The position numbers were made by a program, and so were the translations under genes. The notes below the pieces were generated by a model, which did no database searches, was not told the DNA's origin, and was given only the letters and a program-made list of their open reading frames with translations. Of a stretch of 5,122 nucleotides of DNA, positions 1 to 4,758 are shown piece after piece; the first letter of the stretch is position 1, and each line of letters begins with the position of its first letter. Location of the stretch: contig JAEWSK010000183.1 of assembly GCA_023398345.1 (NCBI GenBank), positions 1 to 5,122 on the forward strand. Reading direction: 5' to 3'. Origin of the DNA: Armatimonadota bacterium (GTDB taxonomy: Bacteria > Armatimonadota > UBA5829).

Positions 1-38
1 GATTTACGCTCAAAACGGTGTTTTGGGCTCAGATAAGC

Positions 39-76
39 AAAAAGCGAGAAACCATCGCAGAGATAGTTTCTCGCTT
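39..76 (-). terminator. Intrinsic terminator of the tRNA-Glu unit
   Basis: A perfect 11-bp inverted repeat (42-52 AAGCGAGAAAC pairing with 66-76 GTTTCTCGCTT) encloses a 13-nt loop. Read on the minus strand, the stem is followed by a T run (complement of the five A at 39-43, partly inside the stem) and then GCTTAT. It begins 7 nt past the CCA end of the tRNA gene, which is where a Rho-independent terminator for a monocistronic tRNA transcript is expected. The inference that it ends tRNA transcription is strong. On the plus strand there is no comparable T run, so it appears one-directional. Confidence 0.85.
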
Positions 77-82
77 CACTTT

Positions 83-159
83 TGGTAGCCCCGAAGGGAT
101 TCGAACCCTCGATCTCATGGCTGAGAACCATGCATCCTGGACCGCTAGACGACGGGGCC
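83..159 (-). tRNA. tRNA-Glu (anticodon CTC)
   Basis: On the minus strand, 77 nt fold into a full cloverleaf. The acceptor stem is GGCCCCG/CGGGGCT, the D-arm region reads GTCTAGCGGTCCAGGAT as in bacterial tRNA-Glu, and the anticodon stem is CATGG/CCATG around the loop TTCTCAG. The anticodon is CTC at 125-123, which reads GAG codons. The T arm is GAGGG/CCCTT (one G-U pair) with the loop TTCGAAT. The 3' CCA is encoded (85-83), and the discriminator base is A at 86. The first acceptor pair is a G-U wobble (G159 with U from 87) rather than the usual G-C, a mild oddity. Its own promoter lies upstream and its own terminator downstream, so it looks like a single-gene unit. Confidence 0.97.
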
Positions 160-199
160 ATATTTTCAGTATGACAATGCTCTTGCAAGCACGAAAATT

Positions 200-229
200 A
201 GTATATCAGAGACAGAATGCCCCTGTCAA
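200..229 (-). promoter_or_regulatory. Near-consensus sigma70-type promoter of tRNA-Glu
   Basis: On the minus strand a perfect -35 hexamer TTGACA (229-224) is followed by an 18-nt spacer and the -10 hexamer TATACT (205-200). The -10 is preceded by TGA, giving the extended -10 pattern TGnTATACT. Transcription should begin near 193, leaving a leader of roughly 34 nt before the mature tRNA 5' end at 159, to be removed by RNase P. This is one of the best promoters in the window, as expected for a stable RNA gene. Confidence 0.85.
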
Positions 230-284
230 TGTAGCGCTTGCGGAAACTGACTCACACCCATTTGAGGCCTTGCGTCATATATTT

Positions 285-308
285 GGGGCGCATTTTGCAA
301 TACGCCCC
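285..308 (-). terminator. GNRA-capped hairpin after the secreted-protein gene
   Basis: Read on the minus strand, GGGGCGTATT (308-299) pairs with AATGCGCCCC (294-285), ten pairs with one G-U wobble, closed by the tetraloop GCAA, which fits the stable GNRA class. It starts 17 nt after the stop codon of the minus-strand gene ending at 326. The following bases are AAATATATGACG, so there is no proper U tract. It may be a 3' mRNA stabiliser or a weak or factor-assisted terminator instead of a classical intrinsic one. It also separates that gene from the tRNA promoter. The structure is seen; the function is inferred. Confidence 0.45.
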
Positions 309-325
309 GATAGCACTTACTTTAT

Positions 326-928
326 TTACAGCGGATACGAAGTTGCCGATAGATTGTCATTGACATAGTCAATGCGCACTCTGACGTTTTTTACTCCGTC
401 CATTACAGGCAGATCGAACGCAAACGGCGGCGACTGCTTGGAATCGCTGCACAGTTCGGCGCCGTTAAACGCAAGGATCGTAACCGTTACACACCTGACT
501 CCAGGAATGTCCTTTGGAAGCCCGACCAAAATATGGCCGCGCTTGATTTTAATGGATGGAGGTGGAGCTTCGTTATATGGCTGCGGCAGCGGATCGAACA
601 TACCCCGCGGTGAAGCTCCGCTGCGATTTCCCCATATATATGGCCCCCAGCCCTCGCCTAGATGGCCGCTCCCGTAGCCGAAAGTTCCCCACTGTTCGGC
701 GGGAACGTATTTGCGCATATAGTCGCCGCTGACGCCGTACGGACTACCGAAGGAGTCGCCGTTTCCCGACGGATAGCCGACTCCCGGCCCGAAGTACGTC
801 TTGAGACCGCGGCCTCCAGAGACGTAACCCTCATATGAATTGTAGCCCAAATTGCCCGTTTCGGCACCTGCCCCGATTGCCACGAGCAGAGCCAGCAACG
901 TGAGAACAGAGATATTGAAACCTCTCAC
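326..928 (-). CDS. Secreted Gly/Tyr-rich protein of unknown function
   Basis: I do not recognise this 200-residue protein. The chosen start is the GTG at 928-926 because it is preceded, at 5 nt, by GGGGGTGA (941-934), a near-perfect Shine-Dalgarno match, and because it puts a short basic end (V-R-G-F-N) directly before a hydrophobic stretch (residues 6-19). An Ala-Gly-Ala site near residue 22 then gives a classical Sec signal peptide. A longer reading to an ATG at 1003 adds 25 residues without a spaced ribosome site. Residues 23-109 are about 28% glycine (24 of 87) with ten tyrosines, low in hydrophobics, probably disordered or a loose beta structure. A Pro-rich linker (113-124, with P122-P124) leads to a beta-strand-rich C-terminal part (125-200) holding the only two cysteines, C146 and C160, a possible disulphide. 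That part might be an Ig-like module. It is likely exported to the envelope or outside. It is divergent from smpB and monocistronic. Confidence 0.8.
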   Translation of the reverse strand: MRGFNISVLTLLALLVAIGAGAETGNLGYNSYEGYVSGGRGLKTYFGPGVGYPSGNGDSFGSPYGVSGDYMRKYVPAEQWGTFGYGSGHLGEGWGPYIWGNRSGASPRGMFDPLPQPYNEAPPPSIKIKRGHILVGLPKDIPGVRCVTVTILAFNGAELCSDSKQSPPFAFDLPVMDGVKNVRVRIDYVNDNLSATSYPL

Positions 929-954
929 CGTCCTCACCCCCTGAGTTATTCGGT

Positions 955-982
955 TTTCTAATATCAGTGTTGTACTTTGCAA
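955..982 (-). promoter_or_regulatory. Possible promoter of the secreted-protein gene
   Basis: On the minus strand TTGCAA (982-977, 4 of 6 to the -35 consensus) and TAGAAA (960-955, 4 of 6 to the -10 consensus) are 16 nt apart. A start near 948 would give a leader of about 20 nt carrying the good ribosome site at 941-934. Both boxes are weak matches, so this is a placement suggestion only. It lies back to back with the smpB promoter at 997-1026, without overlap. Confidence 0.25.
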
Positions 983-996
983 GCGCATTTTACGCC

Positions 997-1026
997 TCAA
1001 CATCTCCGAACGCGGTATGGTATAAT
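997..1026 (+). promoter_or_regulatory. Extended -10 promoter of smpB, abutting the start codon
   Basis: A perfect TATAAT (1021-1026) is preceded by TGG (1018-1020), the extended -10 pattern. An 18-nt spacer upstream ends at TCAACA (997-1002), 4 of 6 to the -35 consensus. Transcription should begin about 1033, only about 3 nt before the smpB ATG at 1036. The ten bases between the -10 box and the ATG hold no Shine-Dalgarno sequence. The smpB mRNA is therefore predicted to be leaderless or nearly so, unless a promoter further upstream also reads in. Confidence 0.75.
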
Positions 1027-1035
1027 CAGACGGCT

Positions 1036-1503
1036 ATGAACAAAGAACAGAAGCACAAAGCCGTGTCTATTTCAAACCGCAAGGCATGGCATGAATATCA
1101 TATCGGCGAGACGTTTGAAGCTGGGCTGGCGCTAACAGGCACCGAGGTCAAGTCGCTTCGTGACGGCAAAGCAAGCATAACTGAGTCCTACTGTAAGTTA
1201 ATTAACGGCGAGATTTGGGTTCATGGCATGCACATCGCCCCATTCGAGCAGGGCAACCGCTTTAATGTCGATCCGTTGCGCGACAGAAAATTGCTTTTGC
1301 ACAAGGGAGAAATCAGCCGAATTTCCCGCCAACTGATGGAAAAGGGGCTGACGCTCGTTGCTTTAAAGGTCTATTTTTCCAGAGGCTTTGCCAAAATGGA
1401 AATAGGACTTGCGCGCGGTAAAAAGCTATATGATAAACGTGACTCTATTGCCGCGCGCGATGTCGAACGAGAGCGACGACGCGAAGAAGCGGCAAGAGAA
1501 TAG
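1036..1503 (+). CDS. smpB: SsrA-binding protein SmpB
   Basis: SmpB binds tmRNA and delivers it to ribosomes stalled on mRNAs lacking a stop codon, so the chain is tagged for proteolysis and the ribosome is released. At 155 residues it has the usual family length. Family landmarks are in order: N-R-K-A at 14-17, the strand E-A-G-L-x-L-x-G-T-E-V-K-S-L-R at 28-42 followed by G-K, the H-I-A-P-F segment at 66-70, N-x-D-P-x-R-x-R-K-L-L-L-H at 77-89, and G-L-A-R-G-K-K-x-Y-D-K-R at 124-135. A basic, charged tail follows (141-155), which in the family enters the ribosome decoding/mRNA channel. The ATG at 1036 is chosen because it gives the canonical N-terminus. Upstream in-frame GTG and TTG codons at 967 and 970 lack family similarity and precede the promoter. 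No Shine-Dalgarno is present. A sugar-nucleotide enzyme gene follows after 24 bp. No tmRNA gene (ssrA) is visible in the window. Confidence 0.97.
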   Translation: MNKEQKHKAVSISNRKAWHEYHIGETFEAGLALTGTEVKSLRDGKASITESYCKLINGEIWVHGMHIAPFEQGNRFNVDPLRDRKLLLHKGEISRISRQLMEKGLTLVALKVYFSRGFAKMEIGLARGKKLYDKRDSIAARDVERERRREEAARE

Positions 1504-1527
1504 CAATTTAAAATAAAGGGAGCGCAG

Positions 1528-2469
1528 ATGGCGAATAGCGAACACATATTAGTAACCGGCGGAGCGGGTTTTTTGGGGTCTCATCTGTGCGATCTTTTGC
1601 TTGCAAAAGGCCACAGGGTCACGGCGATGGATAATTTGCTTACAGGCAATGTCCATAACATCGCCCACAATATCGACAACCCCGACTTTAGATTTGTAAA
1701 ATACGATGTCACAAACTATCTTTATTTAGACGAGCCGGTCGATGCCATTTTTCATTTCGCCTCCCCTGCAAGTCCCATCGACTATGCGCAGTTTCCAATC
1801 CCGACGCTAAAAGTCGGCTCGCTCGGCACACACAAGACTCTTGGGTTGGCTGTAGCTGAAAATGCGGCATATCTGCTGGCATCCACATCGGAAGTCTATG
1901 GCGACCCACTCGTGCACCCGCAGCGTGAAGATTATTGGGGCAATGTCAATCCCATCGGCCCGCGCGGGGTCTATGACGAAGCCAAGCGATTTGCCGAGGC
2001 GCTGACAATGGCGTATCACAACGCGCACGGCGTAGACACCCGCATCGCGCGCATTTTCAACACCTATGGCCCTCGCATGAGACTTCACGACGGCCGCGTA
2101 GTTCCCACAATGATTCACCAAGCTCTCACCGATCAACCTCTGACTGTGTTTGGAGACGGCAGCCAAACGCGCAGTTTCTGCTACGTAAACGATGAAGTCG
2201 AGGGCATCTATCGGCTGTATCGGTCGGGCTGTAACGATCCCGTCAACATAGGCAATCCGGGGGAGATGACGGTGTTGGAGTTCACACATCTCGTAAAGCG
2301 TTTGACGAACTCAAAAAGCGAGATAGTTTTTCGACCACTGCCAATTGATGATCCCACAAAGCGCCAGCCGGATATATCAAAGGCCAAGGCACTGCTGGAT
2401 TGGGAGCCGAAAATTTCAATTGAAGAAGGCCTCGAGGAGACGATTGCTTATATCAAGACGAAGATATAA
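1528..2469 (+). CDS. UDP-glucuronate decarboxylase (UDP-xylose synthase)-like
   Basis: This is an NAD-dependent short-chain dehydrogenase of the extended sugar-nucleotide class, 313 residues, cytosolic with no signal peptide. Family members oxidise C4 of UDP-glucuronate, decarboxylate it, and reduce the product to UDP-xylose, a xylose donor for glycans. Seen: the Rossmann motif G11-G-A-G14-F-L-G17, an acidic D35 at the end of strand 2 suited to NAD(H), the S119-T-S-E122-V-Y segment, and the catalytic Y149-x-x-x-K153 pair followed by R154. The stretch [10 protein letters not shown] (137-146), N-T-Y-G-P-R-M and the later [10 protein letters not shown] segment match UDP-xylose synthases better than dTDP-glucose dehydratases or UDP-galactose epimerases. 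The start is supported by AAGGGAG (1516-1522), 5 nt before ATG. It begins 24 bp after smpB with no promoter or terminator seen between, so the two are probably co-transcribed. Exact substrate is inferred; a related NDP-sugar epimerase/dehydratase is the alternative. Confidence 0.88.
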   Translation: MANSEHILVTGGAGFLGSHLCDLLLAKGHRVTAMDNLLTGNVHNIAHNIDNPDFRFVKYDVTNYLYLDEPVDAIFHFASPASPIDYAQFPIPTLKVGSLGTHKTLGLAVAENAAYLLASTSEVYGDPLVHPQREDYWGNVNPIGPRGVYDEAKRFAEALTMAYHNAHGVDTRIARIFNTYGPRMRLHDGRVVPTMIHQALTDQPLTVFGDGSQTRSFCYVNDEVEGIYRLYRSGCNDPVNIGNPGEMTVLEFTHLVKRLTNSKSEIVFRPLPIDDPTKRQPDISKAKALLDWEPKISIEEGLEETIAYIKTKI

Positions 2470-2568
2470 GTGCGCTTAGACCCACACCCCTATATATTGC
2501 AAATTTTCACTGCAGGAATACCTTTCTGGGCTGTCTGATACATAGATAATATGGAGGACGGCAATTAA

Positions 2569-4482
2569 GTGAAAAAGCAATCATATAATCTTTCCGAGCT
2601 AAATTGGCAACTTTCGGGCTGGGCGCCGGAGTACTGGAGAATAGGGTACATGGCGGAGATGGGAGTTACGCCGGATGCGGAAGTTCGAGCAGTGCCCGCG
2701 AAAGTGCCGGGGTCGGTGCAATTTTCTTTGCGAGATGCCGGCATAATTGCCGATTGGAACCTTGGTATGAACTATAGACAGTGCGAATGGGTGGAAAACC
2801 GGCACTGGATATATGAAGTTGCACTGCCTGACGAATGGTTCAAATCTCATAAAGCATTTCGGCTCAACTGCCGCGGTCTTGATTATTGCGGGTTAGTGCT
2901 TTTTAACGGAAAAACAATAGGCGAGTTTGTCGGCACGCAGATTCCGCATGTGTTCGATATTACCGAGCATCTCAATGACAGTGCAAACAAGCTCGCGATA
3001 GTCTTTGAGTGCGCGCCGAGGTGGCTGGGACAGTACGGCCGCACGTCGAAGATGAACGAATGGAAACCGCGCTTTAACTATTCTTGGGATTGGGTTTGCA
3101 GACTAGTTCAGACAGGCATCTGGGGCGATATAAGTATCGAAGCAATTGACGAATCGGAGATTGCAAGTTTCAGATGTGTCGCCGATGCAGATACACTGCA
3201 AATGCACGGCAAGACAGTCGGCGGCAAGGCAATCAAACTCGCTTTAAGCAAAGATGGCCACATTGTTCGCGAAGAAACTGTTTCGCATTCAGGCGAATTC
3301 GATGTCACATGGAGCGATCTTTCAGTCGATTTATGGAACCCAAATATGCACGGCGACCAGCCGCTTTACGATGTGACATGCACTCTTTTTGATGATAACA
3401 GCGAACTGGACATTATTACAAAGCGCGTCTGTTTTAGGCATGTCGAATGGCAATCGTGTGAAGGCGCAGCCGATGGGGCCGATCCGTGGATATGCGTCGT
3501 CAACGGCAAACCGATATTTTTGCAAGGTGTCAACTGGACGCCTATCCTACCCAACTTTGCGGATGTAAAAAAGTCCGATTATCGCAAGCGGCTTGAGTTA
3601 TATCGTGACCTCGGCTGCAATATGCTCCGAGTGTGGGGCGGAGCTTTCTTGGAAACCGAGACATTTTATAGCCTCTGCGACGAGCTTGGCCTGATGGTCT
3701 GGCAGGAACTACCGCTGTCTTCGTCCACCGCTGATAGCTGGCCGCCGGAAGACGAGAAGTCCATAGCCGAAATGAGCGCCGTCGCTGAGTCTTACATTGA
3801 GCGCAGACAGCATCATGCGTCGCTGATAATATGGTGCGGCGGAAATGAGCTTTCTGATTTGGGAAAGCCATGCGATTTGAGCCACCCAATGCTGGCGCAG
3901 TTCGCTGAAATCGTGCGCAAAAATGACCCGACACGGCGATTTTTGCCTACGTCTTCGAGCGGCCCAATGTTTGCCGCCAGTCCCGAAAACTACGGCAAAG
4001 GCATTCACTGGGATATTCATGGGCCGTGGAAAGCCCAAGGCAACTTGGACGACGATTGGACACAGTATTGGGCGGGCGATGATGCGCTGTTCCGATCAGA
4101 GACGGGATGCCCAGGCGCAAGCTCAGCCGAATTAATCCGGCGCTACTCGGGCAATATCGACCCGATGCCCGCGACGACCGACAATCCGCTCTGGTATAGG
4201 CATACGACGTGGTGGACTGAGTGGAGCGTATTTGTTCAAGAAATCGGCCATGAGCCTGAAACCCTCGAAGAATATGTCGAATGGAGCCAGGCACGACAAG
4301 CCAAAGCGCTGTCAATTGCAGTCACGGCATGCAAGAATAGGTTCCCGCGCTGCGGAGGCGCATTGCTCTGGATGGGTCATGATTGCTTCCCGTGCAGCGC
4401 AAACACGTCGATCATCGACTTCGAGGGCAATCCAAAACCTGCCGCGCTTGCACTTAGCAAAATCTGGCGCGAACAGATCTGA
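2569..4482 (+). CDS. Glycoside hydrolase family 2, beta-mannosidase-like, compact form
   Basis: This 637-residue retaining exo-glycosidase of family GH2 probably removes terminal beta-mannosyl (or related) residues from oligosaccharides. No signal peptide is present, so it should act in the cytoplasm on imported sugars. Layout: sugar-binding jelly roll (about 10-190), Ig-like domain (about 195-295), TIM barrel (about 300-637). Seen: the Y-S-W-D-W-V motif at 171-176, as in GH2 mannosidases where F/Y-x-W-D-W lines the substrate pocket; L-R-V-W-G-G-A-F at 353-360; V-W-Q-E at 377-380; acid/base E427 in W-C-G-G-N-E (422-427); nucleophile E511 in R-S-E-T-G (509-513). The final segment (S-I-I-D-F-E-G-N-P-K-P) is the normal end of the barrel, so the catalytic unit is complete, but the C-terminal beta domains that make typical beta-mannosidases about 820-890 residues are absent. 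Start GTG has GGAGG (2553-2557) 11 nt upstream. The 99-bp gap before it holds GATAAT (2545-2550) as a possible -10 without a good -35. Exact sugar specificity is uncertain. Confidence 0.88.
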   Translation: MKKQSYNLSELNWQLSGWAPEYWRIGYMAEMGVTPDAEVRAVPAKVPGSVQFSLRDAGIIADWNLGMNYRQCEWVENRHWIYEVALPDEWFKSHKAFRLNCRGLDYCGLVLFNGKTIGEFVGTQIPHVFDITEHLNDSANKLAIVFECAPRWLGQYGRTSKMNEWKPRFNYSWDWVCRLVQTGIWGDISIEAIDESEIASFRCVADADTLQMHGKTVGGKAIKLALSKDGHIVREETVSHSGEFDVTWSDLSVDLWNPNMHGDQPLYDVTCTLFDDNSELDIITKRVCFRHVEWQSCEGAADGADPWICVVNGKPIFLQGVNWTPILPNFADVKKSDYRKRLELYRDLGCNMLRVWGGAFLETETFYSLCDELGLMVWQELPLSSSTADSWPPEDEKSIAEMSAVAESYIERRQHHASLIIWCGGNELSDLGKPCDLSHPMLAQFAEIVRKNDPTRRFLPTSSSGPMFAASPENYGKGIHWDIHGPWKAQGNLDDDWTQYWAGDDALFRSETGCPGASSAELIRRYSGNIDPMPATTDNPLWYRHTTWWTEWSVFVQEIGHEPETLEEYVEWSQARQAKALSIAVTACKNRFPRCGGALLWMGHDCFPCSANTSIIDFEGNPKPAALALSKIWREQI

Positions 4483-4498
4483 GGGTTTTTACCCTCAG
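4479..4498 (+). terminator. Hairpin overlapping the GH2 stop codon
   Basis: CTGAGGGT (4479-4486) pairs perfectly with ACCCTCAG (4491-4498) around TTTT. The TGA stop (4480-4482) of the GH2 gene lies in the left arm. Bases after it (ACTCCCATAAGG) contain no U tract, so it is not a classical intrinsic terminator; it may mark the 3' end of the mRNA or stall/protect it. It is the first of six neighbouring palindromes. Confidence 0.45.
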
Positions 4499-4505
4499 AC
4501 TCCCA

Positions 4506-4549
4506 TAAGGGGCGCTGCCCCTTAACCCCGCTGGGGACGCAGTCCCCAG
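4506..4549. repeat. Two adjacent GC-rich 8-bp palindromes
   Basis: TAAGGGGC (4506-4513) pairs with GCCCCTTA (4517-4524) around GCT. Six bases later CTGGGGAC (4531-4538) pairs with GTCCCCAG (4542-4549) around GCA. Both have 8-bp perfect stems and 3-nt loops, and CCCC/GGGG runs between them allow alternative pairing (for example CCCC 4526-4529 with GGGG 4533-4536). The similar architecture of the two suggests a repeated family of REP-like sequence, but only genome comparison could show this. No coding potential. Confidence 0.7.
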
Positions 4550-4559
4550 ACCCCGTATG

Positions 4560-4597
4560 CGTAAATGTAATCCCCCAGACGGGGGATTACATTTACG
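4560..4597. repeat. Perfect 17-bp inverted repeat
   Basis: The arm 4560-4576 (begins CGTAAATGTAA, ends TCCCCC) is the exact reverse complement of 4581-4597, with only AGAC (4577-4580) as loop. This is the strongest secondary structure in the window. Neither strand shows a U run after the stem (AGTTTGAAGG on plus, CATACGGGG on minus), which argues against an ordinary terminator. Possible roles are an mRNA 3'-end shield, a mobile or REP-like palindrome, or a protein-binding site. Confidence 0.8.
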
Positions 4598-4608
4598 AGT
4601 TTGAAGGT

Positions 4609-4658
4609 CTAGGAAACTCAGTTTCCTAGCAGAGTCACCAGACAGAGTCTCTTGGTGA
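4609..4658. repeat. Two further hairpins closing the palindrome block
   Basis: CTAGGAAAC (4609-4617) pairs with GTTTCCTAG (4621-4629) around TCA, a perfect 9-bp stem. After 5 bases, TCACCA (4635-4640) pairs with TGGTGA (4653-4658); inside, GAC (4641-4643) can pair with GTC (4647-4649), leaving a 3-nt bulge on the right arm, so this last element is weaker than the others. Beyond 4658 no more clear palindromes appear before the next gene at 4759. The remaining 100 bp are AT-rich leader/promoter DNA. Confidence 0.6.
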
Positions 4659-4758
4659 GTTTGGGGCAAAGCCTTAAGTCTCTCCAAAGCTCCTCACAAG
4701 AAGGAAAAGTGCATCTCTGAAAAGAAATTGTATAAAAAGAGAGGTTCATTTTGTTGTT

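Noticed and set aside
8..28. Small hairpin GCTCAAAAC / GTTTTGGGC with a 3-nt loop
   Set aside because: Only 9 pairs with one wobble, no U tract, and at the window edge without a visible gene to serve; could be chance.
18..368. Plus-strand open frame of 116 codons
   Set aside because: It runs antisense straight through the tRNA-Glu gene, its promoter and terminator, and the end of the minus-strand gene; no ribosome site or protein family likeness.
358..374. CATTGAC-ATA-GTCAATG palindrome
   Set aside because: It lies inside the coding end of the secreted-protein gene (codons for V-N-D-N area); seven pairs can arise by chance.
929..1003. N-terminal extension of the secreted protein to an ATG at 1003
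   Set aside because: Adds 25 residues before the signal peptide, has no spaced Shine-Dalgarno site, and the GTG at 928 has an excellent one.
967..1035. Longer smpB from GTG 967 or TTG 970
   Set aside because: The extra 23 residues do not resemble SmpB N-termini and would lie upstream of the best promoter.
1807..2289. Minus-strand open frame of 160 codons
   Set aside because: It is the shadow of the UDP-glucuronate decarboxylase gene, whose family motifs are clear in the plus frame.
3542..4315. Several minus-strand open frames (109-130 codons)
   Set aside because: All lie inside the GH2 gene opposite well-conserved catalytic segments; they are shadows.
4479..4658. CRISPR array or direct-repeat array
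   Set aside because: The elements are different inverted repeats of differing length, not identical direct repeats with spacers.
4454..4687. Minus-strand open frame of 77 codons across the palindrome block
   Set aside because: The frame is made of palindrome sequence and the end of the GH2 gene; composition (R, S, G, P, L) looks random and there is no ribosome site.
4483..4758. Possible tmRNA (ssrA) gene given the nearby smpB
   Set aside because: No tRNA-like 3' end with a TTCGA/TTCAA T-loop and CCA, nor a tag reading frame ending in A-A, is visible on either strand.
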